Source: Cohnella nanjingensis (GTDB lineage Bacteria; Bacillota; Bacilli; Paenibacillales; Paenibacillaceae). Taken from it: DNA of 64,000 bases. Made by a program: the position numbers and the translations under genes. Position 1 is the stretch's first letter. Every line of letters begins with the position of its first letter. The stretch spans positions 248,001-312,000 of the forward strand of contig NZ_JACJVP010000024.1 in NCBI RefSeq assembly GCF_014212125.1, in the 5' to 3' direction. Shown one piece after another: positions 7,908 through 16,765 of the stretch. A model generated the notes under the pieces. That model was not told the DNA's origin. It searched no databases and saw only the letters and a program-made list of their open reading frames with translations.

Positions 7908-9527
7908 TTGAAGGCAAAGAGAAAATCTTGGTTGGCATTCATGCTGCTCGTCATCGTCGCGGTCGTCGCCGCGGGATGCGGGAACTCCAACAATGAAGCG
8001 AAGAATAGCGGATCGGCGTCGCCGAGCCCGTCGGCGGGCGCGAGTGCAAGCGCAGGGGCGGGCGCCAAGGACGGCAAAGGCATCACCATCGCCATCAACA
8101 CGAACATCATCACGCTGGACCCGCACAACGCGAGCGATACGCACTCGATCAGCGCGGCCAGAACGATGTACGAAGGCCTGCTGGGCTTCGACGAGAACAT
8201 GAACCTCGTACCCGTACTGGCTACCGAATACAAGATCAGCGACGACGGCCTAGTCTACACGTTCACGCTGCGGGACAACGTGAAGTTCCAGGATGGCACC
8301 GACTTCAACGCCGAAGCCGTGAAGGCCAACATCGCCCGTATCCAAGACGAGAAGAACAACCTGAGATTGCGCAGGAGCTTCGCCAAAGTCGCCAAAGTGG
8401 AAGCGCCGGACGCCAAGACCGTCGTATTCACGCTTAGCGAGCCGTACAACGCCTTCTTGAACAAAGTCGCGATGGCAGGCATGATCAGCCCCAAAGCGTT
8501 GACCGAGAGCGGCGCCGATATCGCGAAGAAGCCGGTCGGCACGGGCCCGTTCAAGCTCAAGGACTGGACGCAAGGCGACAGCCTCGTCGTCGAGAAGAAT
8601 GCCGACTACTGGCAGCAAGGATTCCCGAAGGTCGAGAGCGTCACGTTCCGCTCCGTGCCTGAGAACGGCTCGCGGATCGCCATGCTGAAGACCGGCGAAG
8701 CCGACTTCATCTATCCGCTGCCGACCGAGCAAGCATCCGAAGTCGAAGGCAAAGACGGCATCTCCGTCATCAAGACCGATTCGACGATCGTTCGCTATGT
8801 GACGCTCAACACGATGAAGAAGCCGTTCGACGACGTGAAGGTCCGTCAAGCCATCAACTACGCGATCAACAAAGAAGCGTATATCAAAGTCGTCAAGTCG
8901 GGCCTCGGCGTCAAGCTGGATTCGACGATGTCCTCGAAGACGCAGTATTATTCGCAGCAAACGGGCTATGACTACGACCTGGAAAAAGCGAAGCAGCTGC
9001 TCGCCGATGCCGGCTACCCGAACGGCTTCAGCGCCGAGATCTGGGGCGAGAACGACTCCGAGACGATCAAGGGCATGCAGTTCATTCAGCAGCAATTGGC
9101 GCTGGTCGGCATCAAGCTGGACGTGAAGTCGATGGAGGGCGGCACGCTGTCCGACCAGATCAATGCCGCGAAGACGCCTGAAGAAGCCAAGATTCAAATG
9201 TGGTACGTGAGCTGGTCGCCGTCTTCCGGCGATGCGGACGGCGCGACGCGCGGGCTGTTCAGCAGCGAGATGTTCCCGCCTGCTGGCTCCAACACCGCGT
9301 ACTACAAGAACGCCAGCGTCGACCAATGGATCGCCGACGCGAACAAAGCGACCGACGCGGAGAAGGCGAAGGCCATCTACGCCGATATTCAGAAGACGAT
9401 CTGGAACGACGCGCCGTGGGCTTTCATGGGCGTAGATCAGATCATCTCCGGCAGCCGCTCGACGCTGGAAGGCGTCAAGGTATTCCCGGACGGCTCCATT
9501 AACGTGCTGAACGCGCAAGTCAAATAG
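7908..9527 (+). CDS. ABC transporter substrate-binding lipoprotein, family 5 (peptide type)
   Basis: The product is 539 residues with a basic N-terminus, a hydrophobic signal (WLAFMLLVIVAVVAAG), a lipobox ending in Cys (VVAAGC) and a Ser/Ala/Gly-rich linker. The SBP_bac_5 domain is seen in LDPHNASDTHSISAARTMYE and KKPVGTGPFKLKDW. The family binds oligopeptides, dipeptides, glutathione or some sugars outside the membrane. TTG at 7908 is chosen because GGGAG lies 8 nt upstream; GTG 7899 is the alternative. Neighbouring permease and ATPase genes complete the importer. Confidence 0.93.
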   Translation: MKAKRKSWLAFMLLVIVAVVAAGCGNSNNEAKNSGSASPSPSAGASASAGAGAKDGKGITIAINTNIITLDPHNASDTHSISAARTMYEGLLGFDENMNLVPVLATEYKISDDGLVYTFTLRDNVKFQDGTDFNAEAVKANIARIQDEKNNLRLRRSFAKVAKVEAPDAKTVVFTLSEPYNAFLNKVAMAGMISPKALTESGADIAKKPVGTGPFKLKDWTQGDSLVVEKNADYWQQGFPKVESVTFRSVPENGSRIAMLKTGEADFIYPLPTEQASEVEGKDGISVIKTDSTIVRYVTLNTMKKPFDDVKVRQAINYAINKEAYIKVVKSGLGVKLDSTMSSKTQYYSQQTGYDYDLEKAKQLLADAGYPNGFSAEIWGENDSETIKGMQFIQQQLALVGIKLDVKSMEGGTLSDQINAAKTPEEAKIQMWYVSWSPSSGDADGATRGLFSSEMFPPAGSNTAYYKNASVDQWIADANKATDAEKAKAIYADIQKTIWNDAPWAFMGVDQIISGSRSTLEGVKVFPDGSINVLNAQVK

Positions 9528-9561
9528 TCGCACGCAAGGCGAAGTCTCATATTCATTGAAC

Positions 9562-9597
9562 GGAGCCGCTTCTATCATTCATCCGAGAAGCGGCTCC
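9562..9597 (+). other. hairpin between the binding-protein and permease genes
   Basis: GGAGCCGCTTCT (9562-9573) pairs perfectly with AGAAGCGGCTCC (9586-9597) across a 12-nt loop. The following bases have only short T groups. Such structures commonly reduce permease expression relative to the binding protein by partial termination or by protecting the upstream mRNA. Confidence 0.75.
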
Positions 9598-9632
9598 CTT
9601 TATCTTTGTCGATACGGAAGGAGGTTTAGGCG

Positions 9633-10553
9633 TTGGGCAGATATGCGTTGCAAAGACTGATCGGCGTCATTCCGTTGCTGTTCATCGTGTCCGTGCTGGT
9701 CTTCCTATTCATCCACTTGATCCCTGGGGATCCGGCCCGCCTCATCGCCGGCAAGGAAGCCACGCTCGAAGAGATCCAGGGCATTCAGCATCAGCTTGGC
9801 CTGGACTTGCCGCTGTGGAAGCAGTACTTCAACTATATGGGCGACCTGCTGAGCGGGAACCTCGGCCAGTCGATCCGCTCGGGGTTGCCGGTGACCGACA
9901 TGCTGGCGAGCCGGGTCATGCCGACCTTGTGGCTGACGCTCCTTAGCATGGCCTGGGCGCTGGTGATCGGCCTCTTCATCGGCGTCGTCTCCGCGGTGTA
10001 CCGCAATCGATGGCCGGACTACGTGGGGACGCTGGTCGCGATCTCGGGCATGTCCATTCCCGGGTTCTGGCTCGGCCTCGTGCTCATTCAAGTGTTCTCC
10101 GTGCAGCTCGGTTGGGTGCCGACGGGCGGCGTCGATTCCTGGAAGTCCTACATTATGCCTTCGCTGACGCTGGGAGCGGGCATCATGTCCATGCTGGCGC
10201 GCTACTCGCGGTCGTCCATGCTGGAGACGATGCGGGAGGACTATATCCGCACCGGCCGCGCGAAAGGGTTGCGCGAGACGGTCGTCGTCGGGCGGCACGC
10301 GCTCCGCAATTCGCTCATCCAGGTCGTGACCGTGGCCGGACTCCAATTCGGCTTCCTGCTCGGCGGCTCCGTCATGGTGGAGTCGGTATTCAGCATCCCG
10401 GGAATCGGGCGGCTGCTGGTCGACTCGATTCTTTATCGGGATTACACGGTGATTCAAGCGCTGCTGCTCATTTTCGCCACCCAATTCATACTGATCAACT
10501 TAATCGTGGATTTGCTGTACGGCGTGCTCAATCCGAAGATCCGGTATTCCTGA
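9633..10553 (+). CDS. peptide ABC transporter permease, DppB/GsiC type
   Basis: A 306-residue membrane subunit. The N-terminus (YALQRLIGVIPLLFIVSVLV then HLIPGDPA) is the family hallmark. The ATPase-contacting EAA loop is seen as EDYIRTGRAKGL. Six membrane segments fit the hydrophobic pattern. The TTG start follows GGAGG by 9 nt. It is followed 40 nt later by its partner permease. Confidence 0.95.
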   Translation: MGRYALQRLIGVIPLLFIVSVLVFLFIHLIPGDPARLIAGKEATLEEIQGIQHQLGLDLPLWKQYFNYMGDLLSGNLGQSIRSGLPVTDMLASRVMPTLWLTLLSMAWALVIGLFIGVVSAVYRNRWPDYVGTLVAISGMSIPGFWLGLVLIQVFSVQLGWVPTGGVDSWKSYIMPSLTLGAGIMSMLARYSRSSMLETMREDYIRTGRAKGLRETVVVGRHALRNSLIQVVTVAGLQFGFLLGGSVMVESVFSIPGIGRLLVDSILYRDYTVIQALLLIFATQFILINLIVDLLYGVLNPKIRYS

Positions 10554-10593
10554 CGGATGGGCTTAAGTAACGTGGAGGATGAGGAGGGGCATC

Positions 10594-11508
10594 ATGCCTG
10601 ACAATTCGATTGGAATGGGCGCCGGTTCCGGATCTTCGCTGCCTCTGGAGGCGGCCCCGGCAAGAACGGCGGGACGGTTCAAGGCGTTCTATCGCAAGTT
10701 TCGCAAACAACGGTTGGCCTTCGCGGCGGCCTGCTTCATTATATTGCTACTGCTCGTGGCGATTCTCGGTCCGTTCCTAACGCCGTACAATCCGGATACG
10801 CCGAACTACGATGCGCTCATGCAAGGTCCGTCGGCGCACCATTGGGCGGGGACGGACGAATACGGGCGCGACATCATGAGCCGGCTCATCGACGGCACCC
10901 GCCTGTCGCTCGCCGTCAGCCTCAGCGCCGTATTCATCGCGGCGGTGCTCGGCACGATCCTCGGCCTGCTGAGCGGCTACTACGGCGGCTGGCTCGATCG
11001 CCTGATCATGCGCGGCAGCGACGTGCTGTTCTCGTTCCCCGACCTGCTGCTGGCGATCGGGATCGTGGCCATCCTCGGCCCGGGCTTGTCCAACGTCGTC
11101 ATCGCGGTGGCCGTATTCGGCACCCCGTCCTTCGCCCGCATCATCCGCAGCGTGACGTTGTCCGTCAAGGAGACGCTGTTCGTGGAGGCGACGCGGTCCA
11201 TGGGGGCCAAGGACAGCCGCATCATCTGGCGCCATATTTTCCCCGAGACGGTATCGAGCATCATCGTGAACGTCTCGATGCGGATCGGCGGGGCCATCCT
11301 GGCCGCCGCGTCGCTCAGCTTCCTCGGCATGGGCGCGAAGACGACGGAGCCCGACTGGGGCGCCATGCTGAGCATGGGACGCGACTATCTCAGCATCGCG
11401 CCGCACATCGTGTACTTCCCGGGCTTGACCATCTTCCTGGCGGTGCTCGCGTTCAACATCTTCGGGGACGGGCTGCGCGACGCGCTGGATCCCAAGATCA
11501 AAAACTAA
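10594..11508 (+). CDS. peptide ABC transporter permease, DppC/GsiD type
   Basis: The 304-residue partner permease has the typical cytosolic N-terminal extension and a conserved HWAGTDEYGRDIMSRLIDGT block after the first membrane helix. The EAA loop is seen as EATRSMGAKDSRIIWRHIFP. ATG 10594 is preferred to ATG 10579 because the GAGGAGG ribosome binding site lies between them. It forms the heterodimeric pore with the preceding permease. Confidence 0.94.
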   Translation: MPDNSIGMGAGSGSSLPLEAAPARTAGRFKAFYRKFRKQRLAFAAACFIILLLLVAILGPFLTPYNPDTPNYDALMQGPSAHHWAGTDEYGRDIMSRLIDGTRLSLAVSLSAVFIAAVLGTILGLLSGYYGGWLDRLIMRGSDVLFSFPDLLLAIGIVAILGPGLSNVVIAVAVFGTPSFARIIRSVTLSVKETLFVEATRSMGAKDSRIIWRHIFPETVSSIIVNVSMRIGGAILAAASLSFLGMGAKTTEPDWGAMLSMGRDYLSIAPHIVYFPGLTIFLAVLAFNIFGDGLRDALDPKIKN

Positions 11509-11521
11509 GGAGGGATCGGAC

Positions 11522-12526
11522 GTGACTGCACATCTATTGGAAGTCGAGGGTTTGAAGACGGAGTTCAAACGCGGCGACGGCAGCATCACCGCGGTCGCGG
11601 GCGTGAGCTTCCATATCGAGAAGGGCGAAGTGCTGGGGCTCGTCGGCGAATCCGGCTGCGGCAAGAGCGTAACGTCGCTGTCCATCATGCGGCTGCTCAA
11701 GGATACGCCCGGCAAGATCACCGGCGGCGCCGTCCGGTTCGAAGGGACCGATCTGACGAAGCTCTCGGAGAGAGACATGCGTAGGACGCGGGGCAACGAC
11801 CTGGCGATGATCTTCCAGGAGCCGATGACCTCGCTCAATCCGGTGCTGCGCATCGGCCTGCAGCTGATGGAGCCGATTCGGCTGCACTTGGGCTATGACC
11901 GCAAGCAGGCGCGCGCGCACGCCGTTCATATGCTGAAGCTGGTCGGCATCCCGCGCGCCGAGGAGGTCGTGGACGACTATCCGCATCAGCTGTCCGGCGG
12001 CATGCGGCAGCGGGTGATGATCGCCATGGCGATGTCCTGCCACCCGAAGCTGCTCATCGCGGATGAGCCGACGACGGCGCTCGATGTGACCATCCAGGCG
12101 CAGATCCTCGACCTGATGAAGCGGCTCAAAGAGGAGCAGGACATGGGCATGCTGCTCATCACGCACGACCTGGGCGTCGTGGCGGAGCTGTGCGACCGGG
12201 TCGTCGTCATGTACGCCGGCCGCGTCGTCGAGGAAGCCTCCGTCCGGGAGCTGTTCGCGAATCCGCAGCACCCCTATACGAAGGGCCTGATCCAGTCCGT
12301 TCCGAAGCTCCGGCAGAAGGTGCGCCGACTCGATTCGATCAAGGGCAACGTGCCCGACCTGTCGCAGATGCCGTCCGGCTGCAAGTTCGCGCCGCGCTGC
12401 CAGTTCGTCATGGACAAGTGCTTGGCGCGGGAGCCGGACTTGATCCCGGTCGCGGGCGCCTCGGAGCGCAAGAGCCGCTGCTGGCTGACGCAAGAGGAGA
12501 ACGCGGAAGGAGGAGAGCGCGCATGA
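11522..12526 (+). CDS. peptide ABC transporter ATP-binding protein, DppD/OppD type
   Basis: A 334-residue ATPase with Walker [10 protein letters not shown], signature [12 protein letters not shown] and Walker [14 protein letters not shown]. The C-terminal oligopeptide-transporter extension has the 4Fe-4S-type cysteines seen in SGCKFAPRC, then DKC, then SRC. GTG start after AAGGAGG. The last 4 nt overlap the next ATPase gene. Confidence 0.95.
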   Translation: MTAHLLEVEGLKTEFKRGDGSITAVAGVSFHIEKGEVLGLVGESGCGKSVTSLSIMRLLKDTPGKITGGAVRFEGTDLTKLSERDMRRTRGNDLAMIFQEPMTSLNPVLRIGLQLMEPIRLHLGYDRKQARAHAVHMLKLVGIPRAEEVVDDYPHQLSGGMRQRVMIAMAMSCHPKLLIADEPTTALDVTIQAQILDLMKRLKEEQDMGMLLITHDLGVVAELCDRVVVMYAGRVVEEASVRELFANPQHPYTKGLIQSVPKLRQKVRRLDSIKGNVPDLSQMPSGCKFAPRCQFVMDKCLAREPDLIPVAGASERKSRCWLTQEENAEGGERA

Positions 12527-13515
12527 ACGGCACTCCGCTCATTGAAGTGCGAGGGTTGAAGAAGTCGTTTTCGATCAAAAAAGGCTTCCTCGGCCGAACG
12601 AAATATTTGAACGCGGTAGACGGCATCTCCTTCGCCATCCGCAAGGGAGAGACGTTCAGCCTCGTCGGCGAGAGCGGCTGCGGCAAGTCGACGACCGGCC
12701 GGCTGGTGACGCGTCTGCTGGAGCCGAACGCCGGCGAGGTGTGGTTCGACGGCCAGGACATCAGCCATATGTCCTACAATCAGATGCGGCCGCTCCGCAA
12801 AAATATGCAGATGGTGTTCCAGGATCCGTACGCCTCGCTGAATCCGCGGATGAAGGTGAAGGATCTGGTCGCCGAACCGGTGCTCATCCATACGAAGCTG
12901 ACCGCGAAGGAGAGGGACAAGTTGGCTTGTGAGCTGCTTGAGACCGTCGGTCTGAACAGCCAGCATGCCGAGCGCTTCGCGCACGAGTTCAGCGGCGGGC
13001 AGCGGCAGCGGATCGGGATCGCACGCGCGCTGTCCGTGCGCCCGAGCCTGATCGTCGCGGACGAGCCGGTGTCCGCGCTCGACGTGTCGATCCAGTCGCA
13101 GGTGCTGAACCTGCTGCAGGATCTGCAGGAAGAGTACGGCCTGACCTATCTGTTCATCTCCCACGACCTGAGCGTCGTCGAGCATATCAGCGACCGGATC
13201 GGCGTCATGTACCTGGGCGCCCTCGTGGAGACGGCCGACAAGGACGCGCTGTACGACCGTCCGCTGCATCCGTACACCCAGGCACTGCTCTCGTCCGTTC
13301 CCGTGCCGGACCCGACGCTGCCGAAGGAGCGCATCATCCTGAAGGGCGACCTGCCGAGCCCGGTCAACCCGCCGAGCGGCTGCCGGTTCCATACGAGATG
13401 CCCTTCGTGCATGGAGATCTGCAAGCAGCACGTGCCCGCCTTCCGTGAAGTGGAGCCGGGCCACGAGGTGGCTTGCCATCTGTACGACGAAGAGATGATG
13501 AAGTTGGCGCGTTAA
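12523..13515 (+). CDS. peptide ABC transporter ATP-binding protein, DppF/OppF type
   Basis: A 330-residue ATPase with Walker [10 protein letters not shown], signature FSGGQRQRIGIA and Walker B LIVADEPVSALDV, plus the C-terminal SGCRFHTRCPSC cluster region. The ATG overlaps the stop of the DppD-type gene (ATGA); the same frame is open far upstream, but that part lies inside the preceding gene and is not coding. The pair powers uptake through the two permeases. Confidence 0.95.
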   Translation: MNGTPLIEVRGLKKSFSIKKGFLGRTKYLNAVDGISFAIRKGETFSLVGESGCGKSTTGRLVTRLLEPNAGEVWFDGQDISHMSYNQMRPLRKNMQMVFQDPYASLNPRMKVKDLVAEPVLIHTKLTAKERDKLACELLETVGLNSQHAERFAHEFSGGQRQRIGIARALSVRPSLIVADEPVSALDVSIQSQVLNLLQDLQEEYGLTYLFISHDLSVVEHISDRIGVMYLGALVETADKDALYDRPLHPYTQALLSSVPVPDPTLPKERIILKGDLPSPVNPPSGCRFHTRCPSCMEICKQHVPAFREVEPGHEVACHLYDEEMMKLAR

Positions 13516-13585
13516 CGGTTGGCAGGGACGAAGCGAAGTAGAAGTAAGAAGTAGAAGAGAAATGAATAGAAAAGAAGGCGAAGCG

Positions 13586-15061
13586 ATGAAGATCGTATTC
13601 GATTCCGCGGGCGAGACGGATATTCTCGTATATCCCGCATATGTTGAAGAGACTTTCCCTTACAAGCTGCGGGATGACCGCAGGTCCGCCGGTACCGTCA
13701 CTTGGCTGCTCGGACGTACGGAGGAAGAACGCGACGTGCTCGCGGTCGGCATGGGCGAGCGCGGCGCGTCGACGCTGGAGCGGGTGCGTCGGGCAGCCGG
13801 CTCCGCCGCCCGCGCCCTGCGGCGCGAAGGCCGGCGAAGCGCCGTCCTCATGCGCGCCGCAGGCGGCGCCGAGGGCAGCATCGCGGCAGCCGATTGGGCG
13901 CAGGCGTGGACGGAAGGCTGGCTGCTCGGCCTTTACCGTTACGAGACCTATCGGGAGGCGACGAAGGACCGCGGCTCCGTGGAGCTCGCGCTGCGTTCGG
14001 CCGACTGGCCCGAACTGTCCCGGGAGGCGCTCGAAGCCGCGGTCGGGACGGGCCGCGTGCGCGCCGACGGCGCCATGCTCGCGCGCGACCTGGTGAACGA
14101 GTCGCCCGTCACGCTGCATCCGGACCGGTTCGCGGAATGGATGGCCGAGTACTTCGATCGCGAGGATGTGCCCGTGAAGGTGCGCGTCTACCGGGGGCAG
14201 GATCTGGCGGACCGCGAAATGAACGGGCTGCTCGCCGTAGGCGCGGGGAGCAAGCATCGGCCCGCGCTCGTCGAGATCCGGTATGAAGGCGATCCCCGGC
14301 TGCCGATGCTGGCGCTGGTCGGCAAGGGCGTCACCTTCGATATGGGCGGCATGAACGCGAAGACCGCCGGCGACATCACCGACGCCCGCATGGACATGGG
14401 CGGCGCGGCCGCCGTCGTCGGAGCCATGGATATCCTGGTGCGCAGCCGGGCGCAGGTCAACGTCGTCGCCTTGATTCCGGTGGTCGACAATGTGCCCGAC
14501 GCGGCGGCGATCCTGCCGTCCACGATCATCCGCTACCCGAACGGGCTCACCGTAGAGGTCGCCAACACGGACGGCGAGGGCCGGCTCATCCTGGCGGATG
14601 CGCTCCTCCACGCGGCGAACCTCGGCGCGGCCGAAGCCGTCGATATCGCCACGCTGACGGGCAACGTCGGCGCGGCGCTCGGACTCGGGCTCGCCGGCAT
14701 CTGGGGCGACGAGGGCATGAGCGGCCGTCTCGTCGAGATCGGCGAGCGCAACGGCGAGCGGCTGTGGCCGATGCCGCTCATGGACGAGTACGAGTCCGAG
14801 CTGCGCAGCCCCTATGCCGATCTGCGCAATGTCGGCCGGTCGCCGTACGGCGGCGCCATCCTGGCGGCGCTGTTCATCCGGCGCTTCGTGGCGCCCGGCA
14901 TGCGCTGGGTGCATATCGACATGGCCGGAACGGTGCAGTACAAGCAGGACGAGAGCTATTCGGAGATGGGCGCGACGGGTTACGGCGCGCGCTTGCTCGC
15001 CGACTATGCGGCGGAGCGGGCGGGCGATGCCCGGGACGCGCTTAAGGAGACGGAATCATGA
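13586..15061 (+). CDS. leucyl aminopeptidase, peptidase family M17
   Basis: M17 enzymes remove N-terminal residues from peptides with two metal ions. The C-terminal catalytic domain shows VGKGVTFDMGGMNAKTAG, MDMGGAAAVVGAM and NTDGEGRLILADAL, carrying the metal-binding Lys, Asp and Glu residues and the catalytic Lys and Arg. The family normally has NTDAEGR, so this copy has Gly for Ala; the usual EN before the PGD loop is replaced by VDN. The 491 residues match family length. ATG 13586 follows AGAAGG by 7 nt; ATG 13562 is possible. It overlaps cutC by 4 nt and would act on imported peptides. Confidence 0.9.
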   Translation: MKIVFDSAGETDILVYPAYVEETFPYKLRDDRRSAGTVTWLLGRTEEERDVLAVGMGERGASTLERVRRAAGSAARALRREGRRSAVLMRAAGGAEGSIAAADWAQAWTEGWLLGLYRYETYREATKDRGSVELALRSADWPELSREALEAAVGTGRVRADGAMLARDLVNESPVTLHPDRFAEWMAEYFDREDVPVKVRVYRGQDLADREMNGLLAVGAGSKHRPALVEIRYEGDPRLPMLALVGKGVTFDMGGMNAKTAGDITDARMDMGGAAAVVGAMDILVRSRAQVNVVALIPVVDNVPDAAAILPSTIIRYPNGLTVEVANTDGEGRLILADALLHAANLGAAEAVDIATLTGNVGAALGLGLAGIWGDEGMSGRLVEIGERNGERLWPMPLMDEYESELRSPYADLRNVGRSPYGGAILAALFIRRFVAPGMRWVHIDMAGTVQYKQDESYSEMGATGYGARLLADYAAERAGDARDALKETES

Positions 15062-15759
15062 AGCTGGAAGTCATAGCGACTTGTATAGAGGATGCGTTAA
15101 TCGCGGAGGAGAACGGCGCCGATCGCCTGGAGCTGATCACGGCCATCACCGAAGGCGGCTTGACGCCGGGGATCGGCTTGGTCGAACAGGTGGCGAAGAC
15201 GGTGCGCATCCCGGTCCATGTGATCGTGCGGCCGCATAGCCGCTCCTTCGTCTACTCCAAGCTGGATCTGTTGACGATGGCGGCGGAGACGAAGGCGATC
15301 GCGGCCAGCGGGGCAGCGGGCATCGTGGTCGGCGCCCTGACGGCGGAAGGCCGCATCGACGAGCAAGCGCTCGAGGTGCTGCTGCCGCTGACGAACGGGC
15401 TGCAGGTCACTTTCCACAAAGCGTTCGACGAGCTGGACGACCAGATCGCCGGATTGCGGACGCTCCGCCAATACCCGGAGATCACGCGGGTGCTCACCTC
15501 CGCCGGTCCGGGTCCGGCGTCGGAAGCGGCCGGGGCGATCCGCCGGCTGGTCGAGGAGGCCGGGCACGGATCGCCCCAGATCCTCGCGGGCGGCGGAATG
15601 AAGCTGGAGGGCATCCGGGACTTCATCGAGACGTCCGGCGTCCGGGAAGTGCACTTCGGCACGGCGGTCCGGCAGGGCCGCGACGCCCTGGCGCCGATCG
15701 ACCCTGCGGCGCTTCGGGCGTTAGCCGGCAGCCTCCGGTCCGCGGGGACCTTGAAATAA
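15058..15759 (+). CDS. cutC: CutC family protein
   Basis: The 233-residue TIM-barrel protein has family segments LEVIATCIEDALIAEENGAD, then RLELITAITEGGLTPG near the N-terminus, followed by HVIVRPHSRSFVYS and FHKAFDE. CutC was named for copper tolerance in Escherichia coli, but its biochemical role is unsettled, and in Bacillota the gene is often found in sugar or peptide operons. Here it is translationally coupled to the aminopeptidase and lies 22 nt before the ROK kinase, so a catabolic role is likelier than copper handling. Confidence 0.9.
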   Translation: MKLEVIATCIEDALIAEENGADRLELITAITEGGLTPGIGLVEQVAKTVRIPVHVIVRPHSRSFVYSKLDLLTMAAETKAIAASGAAGIVVGALTAEGRIDEQALEVLLPLTNGLQVTFHKAFDELDDQIAGLRTLRQYPEITRVLTSAGPGPASEAAGAIRRLVEEAGHGSPQILAGGGMKLEGIRDFIETSGVREVHFGTAVRQGRDALAPIDPAALRALAGSLRSAGTLK

Positions 15760-15781
15760 ACAAGCGAAAAGGTGAATGGCT

Positions 15782-16765
15782 ATGCGAATTGCAGCACAGA
15801 ATGCAGCGGAAGAATATGTCGTCGGTATCGACCTGGGCGGAACGAAGATCGCGGCGGCGCTATTCGATGGGAATGGTTTGCTGTTAAATAGAGAGCAGAT
15901 GGAAACGGCGGGCGCGCGCACCGCGGATGAAGTGGTCGAGCGGATGGCCGGCATGGTCCGTTCCGTCTCCCAGGGGCGGACGCTGACCGGCGTCGGATTG
16001 GCTTCTCCGGGGGCGGTCAACAGTCGCGACGGCATCGTCATCAACGGGACCAACTTGCCGGAATGGGACAACGTCCCGTTGAAGAAATGGATGGAAGGGA
16101 AGCTCGGCGTCCCGGTGCAGGTCGTGAACGACGCGAATGCGGCGGCTTGGGGCGAATACGTGAGAGGAGCGGGCCAAGGCGCGAGCAACATGGTCTACGT
16201 GACGCTCAGCACCGGCATCGGGGCGGGCATCGTCATAGAAGGCCAGCTGCTGCTAGGCACCCACTCCTTCGCGGGCGAGCTCGGCCACGCGATCATCGAT
16301 CCGGACGGACCGGTCTGCAGCTGCGGGCGGCGCGGCTGCTGGGAAGTGTTCGCCTCGGGCACGGCCATCCGGGATACGGCGCTGCGGGCGATGCGGGAGC
16401 GGGATTCCGCGATCGCGGAGCTGGCCGCCGCAAGCGGGGAAGAGGTGTCGTCCCGGCACGTCTTCGAGGCGATGAAGCTGGGCGATCCGGTCGCGACCGA
16501 AGTCATCGGGCGGACGATCGATCATATGGCGCTGGGGATGGCCAACGTCGTTCATATCTTCAATCCGGACCGCATCGTGGTCGGCGGGGGCGTGAGCAAG
16601 GCGGGCGATCTGCTGTTCCCGGCGCTCCGGGAGAAGACGGAGGAGCTGGTGATGAAGCCGTACAGAGGCACGTACACGATTGTTCCCGCAGGCCTGAAGG
16701 ACGATGTCGGCCTGCTAGGCGCCGCGGCGCTATTCCATACGGGCAAGGAGGGAATTGCGGGATGA
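15782..16765 (+). CDS. ROK family sugar kinase
   Basis: Unlike the regulator at 5525, this 327-residue ROK protein keeps the phosphate-binding motif GIDLGGTK near the N-terminus and has no DNA-binding domain. The sugar-binding GELGHAIIDPDG and zinc motif CSCGRRGC are intact. The family phosphorylates glucose, N-acetylglucosamine, N-acetylmannosamine or fructose. ATG 15782 is preferred because AAAAGGTG lies 7 nt before it; ATG 15776 is too close. It overlaps the fucosidase gene by 4 nt, which argues for a sugar released from fucosylated substrates. Confidence 0.92.
   Translation: MRIAAQNAAEEYVVGIDLGGTKIAAALFDGNGLLLNREQMETAGARTADEVVERMAGMVRSVSQGRTLTGVGLASPGAVNSRDGIVINGTNLPEWDNVPLKKWMEGKLGVPVQVVNDANAAAWGEYVRGAGQGASNMVYVTLSTGIGAGIVIEGQLLLGTHSFAGELGHAIIDPDGPVCSCGRRGCWEVFASGTAIRDTALRAMRERDSAIAELAAASGEEVSSRHVFEAMKLGDPVATEVIGRTIDHMALGMANVVHIFNPDRIVVGGGVSKAGDLLFPALREKTEELVMKPYRGTYTIVPAGLKDDVGLLGAAALFHTGKEGIAG

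Noticed and set aside
16063..16761. Long N-terminal extension of the fucosidase frame
   Set aside because: It lies in another frame of the ROK kinase gene; the GH29 family start and the ATGA overlap place the start at 16762.
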